64,000 bases of DNA from Palsa-1447 sp964414785 (GCA_964414785.1 CAYPXZ010000003.1:1-64000), one strand, 5' to 3'; positions 51,852 to 60,954 are shown, numbered from the stretch's first letter. Notes: a model not told the origin generated them from the sequence alone. Made by a program: numbers and translations.

Positions 51852-53438
51852 TTGGCGAACACCGAAAAGTCACGGGCGACGGAGGCGGAGGCTGACCTGG
51901 CCGGGCGCCTCCAATTGGCGGCGATCATCGAGTCGTCGGATGACGCCATCATCAGCAAGACGCTCGATGGGGTGATCACCAGCTGGAACCCGGGGGCCGA
52001 GAGGATGTTCGGCTACACGGTGTCGGAGGCCGTCGGCAAGCCGATGCTCATGCTCTTTCCCCCGGACCGTGTCGACGAGGAGCAGGAGATCCTCACCCGG
52101 ATCCGGCGCGGGGAGAGGATGGAGCACTTCGAGACCGCGCGGGTCAGGAAGGACGGCGGCCGCATCGAGGTCTCCGTCACCATCTCCCCGATAAAGGACG
52201 TCCACGGCCGGATCGTCGGCGTCTCCAAGATCGCCCGCGACATCACCGAGCAGAAGAGATCAGAGCGCCAGCTCCTGGACGCCGTTCGCGAGATGCGCGA
52301 CATCCGGGCGGCGCTCGACGAGCACTCCATCGTGGCGATAACGGACGCCGCCGGGAAGATCACCTACGTGAACGACAAGTTCTGCTCCATTTCCCAGTAC
52401 TCGCGCGAGGAGCTGCTCGGCAAGGACCACCGCATCATCAACTCGGGGCTCCACCCCAAGGACTTCTTCCGGAACCTCTGGACCACGATCGGCAAGGGCG
52501 GGGTCTGGCAGGGCGAGATCAGGAACCGGGCCAAGGACGGGTCGCTCTACTGGGTCGCCACGACGATCTTTCCCCGGTTCAACGAGGCGGGCAAGCCCCT
52601 GCAGTACATCTCGATCCGAACGGACATCACCCAGCGAAAGGCGGACGAGGCCGACCTCCAGCGTTTCGCCGCGGACCTCGCCGAGAAGAACAAGGAGCTG
52701 GAGACGATCGTCTACACGGTCTCGCACGACCTGAGGTCCCCGCTCGTCAACGTGCAGGGCTTCGGCAAGCAGCTCAACCGGGCCTGCGAGAAGATCCAGG
52801 CCGCCATTGCGGGCGGGCGGGACGGGCAGGTCGCTGCCGCCGACCTGAAGGCCCCCGTCGAGGTGGCGATCCCGCAGGCGCTGCGCTTCATCAACGCCGG
52901 CGTGACCAAGATGGAGATGCTCCTCAACGGTCTGCTTCGCTACTCGCGCCTGGGCCGCATCGCATTCACCATCCAGCCGCTGGACGTGAACGAGCTGATC
53001 TCGGAGATCACGGCGGCGATGCGCTTCCAGATCGACGAGACGAAGTCCGAGGTGAGGGTGGAGGCCCTCCCGGGCTGCCTGGGCGACCGCGTGCAGACGA
53101 GCCAGGCTTTTGCAAACCTGCTGGACAATGCCATCAAGTACCGCGACCCGAAGAGGCCGCTGCGAGTGACGATCAGCGGAGCCGTCCGGGACGGGATGTC
53201 GGTCTACTCGGTGTCCGACAACGGAATAGGCATCGCCCCGGACCACCAGAGCAAGGCCTTCGAGATCTTCCACCGGCTCAACCCGGAGAACGGCAGCGGA
53301 GAGGGCCTGGGCCTGACGATCGCGCAGCGGGTCCTCGAGCGCCAGGGCGGGAGAATTTGGATTGAGAGCCAGGAGGGGGTGGGCTCGACTTTCTTTGTGG
53401 CACTCCCCACGGTCGCGGTCCCAGCCAACGCTGTATGA
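51852..53438 (+). CDS. PAS-PAS sensor histidine kinase
   Basis: 528 aa from a TTG at 51852; the frame stays open to 51732, but that stretch is low-complexity and Pro-rich. No membrane segment. There are two PAS domains with PAC parts (about 20-140 and 155-270), a HisKA domain with H292 in YTVSHDLRSPLVNVQGFGKQ, and a HATPase with NLLDNAIKYRD, SDNGIGI and EGLGLTIAQRV. The HisKA style resembles cyanophytochrome-type kinases that pair with Rcp1-type receivers, and such a receiver is the next gene, overlapping by four bases. No heme or flavin site can be asserted. Confidence 0.88.
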   Translation: MANTEKSRATEAEADLAGRLQLAAIIESSDDAIISKTLDGVITSWNPGAERMFGYTVSEAVGKPMLMLFPPDRVDEEQEILTRIRRGERMEHFETARVRKDGGRIEVSVTISPIKDVHGRIVGVSKIARDITEQKRSERQLLDAVREMRDIRAALDEHSIVAITDAAGKITYVNDKFCSISQYSREELLGKDHRIINSGLHPKDFFRNLWTTIGKGGVWQGEIRNRAKDGSLYWVATTIFPRFNEAGKPLQYISIRTDITQRKADEADLQRFAADLAEKNKELETIVYTVSHDLRSPLVNVQGFGKQLNRACEKIQAAIAGGRDGQVAAADLKAPVEVAIPQALRFINAGVTKMEMLLNGLLRYSRLGRIAFTIQPLDVNELISEITAAMRFQIDETKSEVRVEALPGCLGDRVQTSQAFANLLDNAIKYRDPKRPLRVTISGAVRDGMSVYSVSDNGIGIAPDHQSKAFEIFHRLNPENGSGEGLGLTIAQRVLERQGGRIWIESQEGVGSTFFVALPTVAVPANAV

Positions 53439-53881
53439 CGCCTGAAGCCCCGGTAATACTCATAGTCGAGGATGATGAGGGGCATGCCATACTCGTGAGG
53501 GAGGTCCTGGAGACGGCGGGCCTGGGCAACCGGATAAGGCATTTCAGGGACGGCCAGGCCGTTCTCGACTTCCTCTTTGGCATTGGCGGGGTCCCGGCGC
53601 ACCATTCTGGACACAGCTTCGTCGTCCTCCTCGACATCCGCCTGCCGAAGGTCGACGGGATCGAGGTGCTCCGCAGGATCAAGTCGGATTCGGAGATGAG
53701 GAAGCTCCCGGTCATCATGCTGACGACGACGGACGACTCCCGGGAGGTCGACCGGTGCCACCAGCTCGGGTGCAGCGTCTACATCCAGAAGCCCGTCGAC
53801 TATGAGAAGTTTGCGGAGGCGGTCCGGCGCCTGGGCCTTTTCATCATGCTCCTCTTAGTCCCGCCGATCGACGGCAAGTGA
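53435..53881 (+). CDS. CheY-like response regulator, Rcp1 type
   Basis: 148 aa, receiver domain only. Acidic pocket in LIVEDDEGHA, D67 in VVLLDIRLPKVDGIEVLR, the Thr of MLTTTDD and the Lys of IQKPVDYEKF. The insert after the second helix (DFLFGIGGVPAHHSGHS) is typical of Rcp1-like receivers. The last 15 residues (LGLFIMLLLVPPIDGK) are unusually hydrophobic. ATGA overlap with the kinase and TGATG overlap with the next gene make a tight operon. It probably passes phosphate between the two kinases or acts by binding protein. Confidence 0.92.
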   Translation: MTPEAPVILIVEDDEGHAILVREVLETAGLGNRIRHFRDGQAVLDFLFGIGGVPAHHSGHSFVVLLDIRLPKVDGIEVLRRIKSDSEMRKLPVIMLTTTDDSREVDRCHQLGCSVYIQKPVDYEKFAEAVRRLGLFIMLLLVPPIDGK

Positions 53882-54933
53882 TGTCCACCTCGCCCAAACC
53901 CGCCAGGATCCTCGTGGTTGACGACGACGTGGGCCTGCTCGTGCTGATGGCGGAGACGCTGCGGACCGAGGGATATTCGGTCGACACGGCCGGCTCGGGG
54001 ACGGCCGCGCTCGCCTGGCTCGGCGAGCGGACGGCCGACCTGATGTTGCTCGACCTGAAGATGAGGGACATCGGGGGCGCCGCGCTCCTTGACCGGCTCA
54101 AGCAGAAGACCCCGCCGGTGCCGTTCCTTGTCGTGACGGGGCAGGGCGACGAGAAGGCCGCCGTCGAGATGATGAAGCAGGGGGCCCTCGACTACGTCAT
54201 GAAGGACACGGGCCTGCTGGACCTTTTGCCGGGCGTCGTCCGCAGGGCCCTTGACATGGTGGAGAGGGACCGGGCCCTGGCCGCGGCCGAGGCCGTGGGC
54301 CGGCGCCTCGAGCGCGAGATGGTGGAGGTTGCCGAGCGCGAGCGCCGGCGCATAGGCGAGGACCTCCACGACGGGCTCGGCCAGCAGCTCACGGCGATCG
54401 AGCTCGTCTGCACGGCCCTCAAGGAGGATGCGTCGCGGAAGCTTCCCGAGCTGGCCAAGGGCCTCGAGCGGATGGGCAAGATGCTGAGGGAGGCCATAGC
54501 CCAGACCCGGTTCCTCGCCCGCGGACTGGTGCCCGTGAGCGACGACCCCGACGCCCTGAGGATCGGGCTGGCGGAGCTGGTCGAGCACATCAACTCGATC
54601 GGCCGCCTGCACTGCCGCCTGGATTGCCCGGACCCGGTGATCCTCAAGGACAGGTCCATGGCGGGGCATCTTTACCGCATCGCCCAGGAGGGCGTTAACA
54701 ATGTGATCAAGCATTCCGAGGCCAACGAGGTCGCGATCCGCCTGTCCCAGTCGGGCGGCGTCGTCGAGCTCCAGATCTCGGACAATGGCAAGGGCCTTCC
54801 CACGTCCAAGGCGGGAGGCCTCGGCATGGAGGTGATGAAACACCGTGCGGCCATGATCGGCGGCGAACTCACCGTGGTTTCGAAGCGGGGCCACGGGGTG
54901 ACCGTGACCTGCGTGCTGCCCGTCTTCCAGTGA
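53881..54933 (+). CDS. Receiver-HisKA_3 hybrid kinase, NarX/DosS-type core
   Basis: 350 aa from the ATG at 53881. A receiver domain comes first (D58 in LMLLDLKMRDIG), then a coiled linker and a HisKA_3 dimerisation domain with H163 in ERRRIGEDLHDGLGQQLTAI, and a HATPase with AQEGVNNVIKHSEAN and SDNGKGLP-GGLGMEVM. HisKA_3 kinases phosphorylate LuxR/NarL-type regulators, one of which is the next gene. The receiver in front lets an upstream kinase control it, making a relay. Confidence 0.92.
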   Translation: MSTSPKPARILVVDDDVGLLVLMAETLRTEGYSVDTAGSGTAALAWLGERTADLMLLDLKMRDIGGAALLDRLKQKTPPVPFLVVTGQGDEKAAVEMMKQGALDYVMKDTGLLDLLPGVVRRALDMVERDRALAAAEAVGRRLEREMVEVAERERRRIGEDLHDGLGQQLTAIELVCTALKEDASRKLPELAKGLERMGKMLREAIAQTRFLARGLVPVSDDPDALRIGLAELVEHINSIGRLHCRLDCPDPVILKDRSMAGHLYRIAQEGVNNVIKHSEANEVAIRLSQSGGVVELQISDNGKGLPTSKAGGLGMEVMKHRAAMIGGELTVVSKRGHGVTVTCVLPVFQ

Positions 54934-55637
54934 AGCGCCCCCTGCCAGAGAAGAAGCGGGGCACCCCGTCCAGGGCGGCGACCCGCAAGAAGGTGCTCCT
55001 GGTCGACGACCACCCGTTCATGAGGGCGGGGCTCGCGCAGCTCATCGACCTGCAGCCGGACATGATGGTGGCGGGGGAGGCCGGCAACCCCGCTGAGGCC
55101 ATGAACCTCTTCGCCAGCTCAAAGCCGGACATGGTCCTTACCGACATGACGATGCCCGGGCGGAGCGGCCTCGAGTTCATTAAGGACCTGCGAGCGTCCG
55201 ATCCCCAGATCGCCATTCTCGTGGTGTCGATGCACGACGAGGTGATCTATGCCGAGCGCGCCCTGCGGGCGGGCGCCCGCGGGTACATCATGAAGGAGGC
55301 CGGCGGCGAAAACCTCCTGGCGGCGATCCGGCAGGTTCTGAGCGGCCAGATCTACCTAAGCCCAAGGATGTCGGCGAACGCCCTCGATGTCTTTTCCGGC
55401 CGCAGGCCCCGAGGCTCAAGCTCTCCCATCGAGAAGCTTAGCGACCGGGAATTCGAGGTCTTCAGGCTGGTGGGGCAGGGAAAGAGCACCCGAGACATCG
55501 CGCAGCAACTCCACCTGAGCACAAAGACGGTCGACGTGCACCGGGGGCACATCAAGGAGAAGCTGGAGCTTAGGGATGTGACCGCGCTGGTTCGCCACGC
55601 GGTGCGCTGGGTCGAGACCCAGGATTTGGGCCAGTAG
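54930..55637 (+). CDS. LuxR/NarL-family response regulator
   Basis: 235 aa. A basic N-terminal extension of about 20 residues precedes the receiver (LLVDDHPFMRAGL, D72 in LTDMTMPGRSGLEF, K in YIMKEAGGE) and a GerE-type helix-turn-helix (KLSDREFEVFRLVGQGKSTR, QLHLSTKTVDVHRGHIKEKL). It starts with a GTG that overlaps the kinase stop (GTGA). It is the DNA-binding output of the four-gene relay. The cbb3 operon starts 172 bases downstream on the same strand and is an obvious candidate target. Confidence 0.94.
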   Translation: MKRPLPEKKRGTPSRAATRKKVLLVDDHPFMRAGLAQLIDLQPDMMVAGEAGNPAEAMNLFASSKPDMVLTDMTMPGRSGLEFIKDLRASDPQIAILVVSMHDEVIYAERALRAGARGYIMKEAGGENLLAAIRQVLSGQIYLSPRMSANALDVFSGRRPRGSSSPIEKLSDREFEVFRLVGQGKSTRDIAQQLHLSTKTVDVHRGHIKEKLELRDVTALVRHAVRWVETQDLGQ

Positions 55638-55669
55638 CCCTTCTGATCGGCCCAAGCCATTGGGCTTGA

Positions 55670-55681
55670 GGCGCTAGCGCC
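55670..55681. other. Twelve-base perfect palindrome after the LuxR-type gene
   Basis: GGCGCTAGCGCC lies 33 bases past the regulator's stop and 129 bases before the cbb3 operon. Without a T-run it is not a standard terminator; it could be a protein site or chance in GC-rich DNA. Confidence 0.3.
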
Positions 55682-55809
55682 GGGTCCGGTCGCTGCAGGG
55701 CGCCGGCATTTCGCCCAAAAAACAAGAAATGCACACAACCTGCCAAGTCATGCGGAGATGAATTCTGGGCCAAGGGCTATTATGGGCCGAAGTTTACACC
55801 CATACGCCC

Positions 55810-56016
55810 ATGACCGTCGTCCCCCTTACGCTCACGATCAGCCTCTGCCTCGTCTTCACGTTCATCGTTTTCTTCCTGCGAGAGCACGCCCGCGGCAACC
55901 TTAGCAGCGCCGAGAGGGATTCACTCCTGCCGCTCGCCGAGGAGAAGGCCGTCTTTGCCCGCAGGGACCAAGACGGAAACCCGATTTCATCGCAGGTTGC
56001 GCGCGGCGACGGCTGA
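55810..56016 (+). CDS. Small single-span membrane protein at the head of the cbb3 operon
   Basis: 68 aa. One N-terminal membrane helix (PLTLTISLCLVFTFIVFFL) is followed by a charged cytoplasmic tail with EHARGNLSSAERDSLLPLAEE. Size and topology resemble CcoS (FixS), the small assembly protein of cbb3 oxidases, although the sequence match is not decisive. It lies 96 bases before ccoNO on the same strand. Confidence 0.7.
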   Translation: MTVVPLTLTISLCLVFTFIVFFLREHARGNLSSAERDSLLPLAEEKAVFARRDQDGNPISSQVARGDG

Positions 56017-56112
56017 TGAGCCTTGGTCGCCCGGACCCTGAAGCCGGACCCGTCGCCCCAGCGGGGCACCGGGGGCGACCGCATTTTTTCGACTGAGACA
56101 ACGCACCCTCCC

Positions 56113-58437
56113 ATGTCCGCCCAAAAAACTACCGTTGAATTCAACGACAAGGTCGTCCGTCAGTTCCTGCTGGCCTCAGTCATCTGGGGAGCCGTGGGCA
56201 TGCTGGTGGGGGTCCTGATCGCGGCCCAGCTGAATTTCTGGCAGCTCAACTTCAGCACGCCATGGCTGACCTGGAGCAGGTTAAGGCCGCTGCACACCAA
56301 TGCGGTGATCTTCGCCCTGGTCGGCAACATGATGTTCGCCGGCGTCTACTACTCCACGCAGCGCCTGGTTAAGGCCAGGCTGGCCAGCGACTTCCTCTCC
56401 CAGCTGCACTTCTGGGGATGGCAGGCGATCATCGTCAGCGCGGCCCTGACGCTTCCGTTCGGATTCACCCGGGGCCAGGAATACGGCGAGCTCATCTGGC
56501 CGATCAACCTCGCCGTCGTCGTGATCTGGGTCGTGTTCGCGGTGAACTTCTTCTGGACGCTTGCCAGGCGGCGCGAGCCGAGCCTGTACGTTGCCATCTG
56601 GTTCTACATCGCGACGATCATCACGGTGGCGATGCTCTACATCGTCAACCACCTGTCGATTCCGACAAGCTGGACGCACAGCTACTCGGTCTTTGGCGGC
56701 GTGCAGAACGCCCTGGTCCAGTGGTGGTACGGGCACAACGCCGTGGCCTTCTTCCTGACGACACCGATCCTCGGCATCATGTACTACTACCTGCCGAAGG
56801 CGGCGGGCCGGCCGGTGTATTCCTACCGGCTCTCGGTCGTGCATTTCTGGTCGCTGGTCTTCGTCTACATCTGGGCGGGCCCCCACCACCTGCTCAACAC
56901 CTCCCTGCCGGGCTGGCTCCAGGACCTGGGCATGACGTTCTCGCTCATGCTCTGGGCGCCCTCATGGGGCGGCATGCTGAACGGCCTCCTGACGCTGCGC
57001 GGCGCCTGGGACAAGCTCAGGACCGACCCGGTCCTCAAGTTCTTCGCCGCGGCCGTGACCTTCTACGGCATGTCGACCTTCGAGGGGCCGCTCCTCGCGA
57101 TCAAGTCGGTCAACGCGCTCGCGCACTACACCGACTGGATCATCGCCCATGTCCATGGCGGCACCCTCGGCTGGAACGGGTTCATGGCGGCCGGGATGTT
57201 CTACTGGATGATCCCGCGCCTCTGGAACAAGCCCCTGCACAGCATCGCCCTCGCCAACCTGCACTTCTGGATCGGGCTCGTGGGGATCCTGCTGTACGTC
57301 GGCGCGATGTGGACGAGCGGCATTACGCAGGGGCTGATGCTCAACGCGACGACCGAGCACGGCACCGTCCTGACCTATCCCAATTTCCTGGATACCGTAA
57401 ACGTGATCCGGCCGATGATGCTGATGCGGGTGATCGGCGGGGCGCTCTACCTGACGGGCTGGTTCCTGATGGCCTACAACCTCTGGATGTCGGTGCGCGG
57501 TGCGCAGCCGGTCAACGGGACGATCGAGGTCTACGACGAGGAGCCGGCCCACAACTCCCCGGGCAGCCTCTCCGTGTCGGGCTGGGTGCTGAACGCGCCG
57601 GTGATCTTCTGCACGCTGGGTGTCGGATTCGCCTGCGCCTGGATGTTCGGCGGGCACTTCGTCAGCGTCGCTGGCCTCGTAGGGACCATGTTCTGCGCCG
57701 TCGTTGCCTACACCCACTTCGAGGCCCGCCGCAAGAACTGGGGCGACTGGTACGACCGGCTCCTCGTGAGCGCGATGCCGTTCACCGTCCTGACCTTCGT
57801 GGCGGTCGTCGCCGGCGGCTTGATCCAGATCATCCCCACGATCGTCATCCACCGCGCCGCGAACGTGGAGGACAGGCGCCAGATCCCCTACACGCCGCTT
57901 GAGCTCGCCGGGCGCGACCTTTACGTGCGCGAGGGTTGCTACCTCTGCCATTCGCAGATGATCCGCACGCTCGTCCCCGACGTCCTTCGCTACGGCGACT
58001 ACTCGCGCCTCGGCGAGTCGATCTACGACCATCCGTTCCAGTGGGGCTCCAAGCGCAACGGCCCGGACCTGGCGCGCGTAGGGGGCAAGTACCCCAACGT
58101 CTGGCACCTGCGCCACCTTGAGAACCCGCGGTCGATCTCCGCGGGGTCCAACATGCCGAACTTCCCGTGGCTTCTGAGCAACGAGCTCGATGCGAGCACG
58201 ATCTCCCGCAAGATCGCCGTGCAGCGCCAGCTGGGGGTGCCCTATCCCCAGTGGACCGATGCGGAGATCGCCTCCAGCATGGACACCCAGGAGAAGCTGA
58301 TCGCCCGAGACCTGCGGGAATCGGGCGCCTACGTGGCCCCGGACCGCGAGATCGTGGCCCTGATCGCCTACCTCCAGCAACTGGGGCACTTCGAGTCGGT
58401 GGTCCCTACGGGCCACGCCCCTTCGCTGGCCGACTAA
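56113..58437 (+). CDS. cbb3-type cytochrome oxidase, fused subunits I and II (CcoN-CcoO)
   Basis: 774 aa. Residues 1 to about 480 are the CcoN oxidase core with the expected heme and copper histidines in RPLHTNAVIFALVGN, WWYGHNAVAFFLTTP, WAGPHHLLNT and IAHVHGGTLGWNGF. After a linker and further membrane segments, residues from about 560 form CcoO, with heme c at CYLCH (609-613) and axial Met in GSNMPNFPWL. The enzyme reduces oxygen with high affinity and pumps protons. The ATG at 56113 is preferred to an upstream frame extension. The fusion is unbroken, with no stop between domains. Confidence 0.96.
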   Translation: MSAQKTTVEFNDKVVRQFLLASVIWGAVGMLVGVLIAAQLNFWQLNFSTPWLTWSRLRPLHTNAVIFALVGNMMFAGVYYSTQRLVKARLASDFLSQLHFWGWQAIIVSAALTLPFGFTRGQEYGELIWPINLAVVVIWVVFAVNFFWTLARRREPSLYVAIWFYIATIITVAMLYIVNHLSIPTSWTHSYSVFGGVQNALVQWWYGHNAVAFFLTTPILGIMYYYLPKAAGRPVYSYRLSVVHFWSLVFVYIWAGPHHLLNTSLPGWLQDLGMTFSLMLWAPSWGGMLNGLLTLRGAWDKLRTDPVLKFFAAAVTFYGMSTFEGPLLAIKSVNALAHYTDWIIAHVHGGTLGWNGFMAAGMFYWMIPRLWNKPLHSIALANLHFWIGLVGILLYVGAMWTSGITQGLMLNATTEHGTVLTYPNFLDTVNVIRPMMLMRVIGGALYLTGWFLMAYNLWMSVRGAQPVNGTIEVYDEEPAHNSPGSLSVSGWVLNAPVIFCTLGVGFACAWMFGGHFVSVAGLVGTMFCAVVAYTHFEARRKNWGDWYDRLLVSAMPFTVLTFVAVVAGGLIQIIPTIVIHRAANVEDRRQIPYTPLELAGRDLYVREGCYLCHSQMIRTLVPDVLRYGDYSRLGESIYDHPFQWGSKRNGPDLARVGGKYPNVWHLRHLENPRSISAGSNMPNFPWLLSNELDASTISRKIAVQRQLGVPYPQWTDAEIASSMDTQEKLIARDLRESGAYVAPDREIVALIAYLQQLGHFESVVPTGHAPSLAD

Positions 58438-58459
58438 GGGATCCCAACCCGGCACGCCC

Positions 58460-58702
58460 ATGTTCAGCCGCATCGTATACGAGGACTCCTCAGCCTTCTT
58501 CACCGTGGTGGCGTTCGCCTTCGCCGCGTCGATTTTCATCACGATCAGCTGGCGGGCCATCCGGATGAGGCGCCCGCAGGTCGAGCACCTTGAGAACCTG
58601 CCCTTCCTCACCCCGACACCGGCCTGCGTCCGAGACGAGAGCCAAAGCCGATCCGCGCACGCCGGTTCGCAAACCACGAGCGAAGACACGCCCCTGCATT
58701 GA
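58460..58702 (+). CDS. CcoQ-like small subunit of cbb3 oxidase
   Basis: 80 aa. One membrane helix (AFFTVVAFAFAASIFITISW) and a hydrophilic tail are what CcoQ/FixQ looks like, and it sits in the usual place between ccoO and ccoP. It would stabilise the oxidase complex. The tail is longer than in most CcoQ proteins (about 45 residues beyond the helix). Confidence 0.75.
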   Translation: MFSRIVYEDSSAFFTVVAFAFAASIFITISWRAIRMRRPQVEHLENLPFLTPTPACVRDESQSRSAHAGSQTTSEDTPLH

Positions 58703-58704
58703 TC

Positions 58705-59292
58705 ATGAATCCGAACACGCCCCCACCGCCAACCGAGGACCCGCTGCGGCCGCACGTCTATGACGGCATCCGAGAGTTCGACAAGAAACTGCCGAACTGG
58801 TGGCTCTTCACGTTCTACATCACCGTCGTGTTCTGGGTGGGGTACTGGGCCTACTACGAGTGGCTGCATGTGGGCCCCAACAACCACCAGAGGATCGAGC
58901 GGCAGATGGCGAACATCGAGGCCGCAAAGCTTGCCGCGACGGCCTCCACGAAGCTGGACAACGCGAGCCTGTGGCAGATGAGCCGAAACCCGGTGTTCGT
59001 CGACGCGGGCAAGGCGACGTTCAACTCCATCTGCGCCACGTGCCACAAGGAGAGCCTGCGGGGCGTCCTCGACGGGGGCATCGGCGCGAACCTGCGGACC
59101 CAGGAGTGGATCCACGGCGGGAACCCGATGGACCTCTACAACACCGCCATGAACGGCGTCCTCGCAAAGGGAATGCCCGCCTGGGGACCCGTCCTCGGGC
59201 AGAAGCGGATCATCGAGGCAGTGGCCTATGTCCTGAGCTACCACCATGAAGGCGAGCCGATGACGATCCGTCCGGCGTCCACGGGGAAATGA
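58705..59292 (+). CDS. ccoP: cbb3 oxidase subunit III (CcoP), mono-heme form
   Basis: 195 aa from the ATG at 58705. YDGIREFDKKLPNWWLFTFY followed by a membrane helix (about 30-52) is the standard CcoP start. There is a single heme-binding site, CATCH (110-114), with axial Met in KGMPAWGPVLG. Canonical CcoP has two heme domains and about 290-310 residues, so one domain is missing. The ORF is intact, so this is a shorter architecture and not decay. It delivers electrons to CcoO. Confidence 0.92.
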   Translation: MNPNTPPPPTEDPLRPHVYDGIREFDKKLPNWWLFTFYITVVFWVGYWAYYEWLHVGPNNHQRIERQMANIEAAKLAATASTKLDNASLWQMSRNPVFVDAGKATFNSICATCHKESLRGVLDGGIGANLRTQEWIHGGNPMDLYNTAMNGVLAKGMPAWGPVLGQKRIIEAVAYVLSYHHEGEPMTIRPASTGK

Positions 59293-59305
59293 GAAGAGGA
59301 ACCGC

Positions 59306-60814
59306 ATGGAGCAGCCTCCCCGCCCATCGCTTGATTCCGTCACGACCATTCGTGACGACGGTTCCCGGAGGTTTCTGTACCCCGCCGACGTGCGAGGGGT
59401 GTTCACGCTCGGCCGCCAGGTTTCCGGCCTGTTCCTGATCGTCTTCTACCTGTCGCTGCCCTGGATCAAGGTGGGGGGGTACCCGGCCGTATTCCTCGAC
59501 CTTGCCAGCCGGAGGTTCCACCTCTTCGGCCTGACGCTGGCCGCGCAGGACGCCTGGCTGCTCTTCTTCCTCATCACGGGGCTCGGCTTCCTCCTGTTCT
59601 TCATCACGGCCCTCGTGGGGAGGGTCTGGTGCGGTTGGGCGTGCCCCCAGACCGTCTTCCTTGACCACGTCTTCCGCCGGATCGAGCGATGGACCGAAGG
59701 GGACGCCGTGAGGAGGCGCGCCCTCGACGCGGCCCCATGGACCGGGTCCAAGGTGGCGCGGCGCTTCTCAAAGCACGCTCTGTACTTCGCGGCGTCGGCG
59801 GTCATCACCCACCTCTTCCTGGCGTACTTCGTGTCGATTCCCGAACTGTGGGTGATGATGCGGGCGTCCCCCCTGGAGAATTGGAGCACGTTTGCCTTCA
59901 TTGCCGTGGCGACGGGGGCGCTGTACTTCAACTATGCATGGTTCAGGGAGCAGCTCTGTATCATCATCTGCCCCTACGGCCGCCTCCAGTCCGCTCTCCA
60001 GGACGACAACACGCTCATCATCGGGTACGACGTGCGCCGGGGCGAGCCGCGCATGTCGATCGCGGAGGCCAAGCACCGCGGCGAGGGCGCCCTGCGGGGG
60101 ACCGACTTTCTCGCGCAGGGCCCGTCGACGCTCGGCGCCCGGCTGGCCGTCGGGGACTGCGTGGCCTGCAGCCGCTGCGTGAACGTCTGCCCGACCGGCA
60201 TCGATATCCGCAACGGCGTCCAGATTGAGTGCATCGGATGCGCGGCCTGCATCGACGCCTGCGACGAGGTGATGGATCGGCTGCACAGGCCGAAGGGCCT
60301 GATTCGGTACGACTCTCAGAACGGCTTTTCCGGCAGGGCGACCCGGTGGTTGCGTCAGCGCACGGCCGTGTACAGCATCCTCCTGCTCGCGGGCGTGGGC
60401 GTGGCCTCGTGGGCCGTCTCAACCGTCAGGCCCGCCAACTTCGGCCTGACGCGCATGATCGGGGCCCCGTACATCGTGGACAAGGACACCGTCCGCAACC
60501 AGTTCCTGGCGCGCATCGTGAACAAGAGGGCCGAGGCCGCGCGCTTCGTCGTCCGGGTCGACGGCGGCCCGGCGAACCTCCGCCAATTGGGATTCGACCG
60601 GGTCGTCGAGGTGCCCGCGCTCGCGGAGGTTGTCGAGCCGCTCATCCTCCAGCAGCCGAGGAGGGAGTACCGGGGCCCGTTCGTGGTGCAGGTGGGCGTG
60701 CGCGACGAGGCCGGCAAGTTCCATCTCCAGCGCCAGGTGGAGTTTCTCGGGCCGGACGCGAGGCTCCTGCGCGAGGAGGAAGAGGAGGAGGCTCATGCCG
60801 GGAAGTCCAAATAG
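59306..60814 (+). CDS. ccoG: cbb3 oxidase accessory ferredoxin-like protein CcoG
   Basis: 502 aa. Five membrane segments, WCGWACPQTVFLDHVFRRIE in the first cytoplasmic part, then two ferredoxin-type cluster motifs, CVACSRCVNVCPTG and CIGCAACIDACDEV, and a C-terminal Ig-like domain. CcoG (FixG/RdxA) reduces Cu(II) to Cu(I) for oxidase assembly. A GAAGAGGA ribosome site precedes the ATG. The C-terminus ends in an acidic run (EEEEEE) that overlaps the next gene. Confidence 0.94.
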   Translation: MEQPPRPSLDSVTTIRDDGSRRFLYPADVRGVFTLGRQVSGLFLIVFYLSLPWIKVGGYPAVFLDLASRRFHLFGLTLAAQDAWLLFFLITGLGFLLFFITALVGRVWCGWACPQTVFLDHVFRRIERWTEGDAVRRRALDAAPWTGSKVARRFSKHALYFAASAVITHLFLAYFVSIPELWVMMRASPLENWSTFAFIAVATGALYFNYAWFREQLCIIICPYGRLQSALQDDNTLIIGYDVRRGEPRMSIAEAKHRGEGALRGTDFLAQGPSTLGARLAVGDCVACSRCVNVCPTGIDIRNGVQIECIGCAACIDACDEVMDRLHRPKGLIRYDSQNGFSGRATRWLRQRTAVYSILLLAGVGVASWAVSTVRPANFGLTRMIGAPYIVDKDTVRNQFLARIVNKRAEAARFVVRVDGGPANLRQLGFDRVVEVPALAEVVEPLILQQPRREYRGPFVVQVGVRDEAGKFHLQRQVEFLGPDARLLREEEEEEAHAGKSK

Positions 60815-60950
60815 GCCCCGGACCTCGCGCCTGTGGTGGTGGATCGTGGCCGCCTGCGCGCTGCACATCGCGGCGTGGGCCGCCTGGTTTGTCATCGCGG
60901 CGCATCACCCCGTGAAGGAGGTCCCCCTCGCGACGAGGGCGGGCCCCTGA
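60795..60950 (+). CDS. 51-aa single-span membrane protein in the ccoH position
   Basis: 51 aa. MPGSPNRPRTSRLWWWIVAA leads into one membrane helix and a short tail HHPVKEVPLATRAGP. It overlaps ccoG by 20 bases and has a strong ribosome site (GAGGAGGAGG) made from the Glu codons of ccoG. In other clusters this slot holds ccoH (FixH, about 150-170 aa); here only the membrane anchor portion is left, or an unrelated small protein replaces it. Confidence 0.65.
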   Translation: MPGSPNRPRTSRLWWWIVAACALHIAAWAAWFVIAAHHPVKEVPLATRAGP

Positions 60951-60954
60951 AGCC

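Noticed and set aside
55670..55681. Palindrome GGCGCTAGCGCC as terminator of the relay operon
   Set aside because: There is no T-run after it, and short perfect palindromes are expected by chance in GC-rich DNA.
55638..55809. FNR/FixK box upstream of the cbb3 operon
   Set aside because: No TTGAT-N4-ATCAA or close variant is visible. Regulation by the adjacent LuxR-type protein is an alternative.
56962..59406. 814-aa minus-strand ORF across the cbb3 genes
   Set aside because: It lies antisense to clearly conserved ccoNO, ccoQ-like and ccoP genes; composition is that of a shadow frame.
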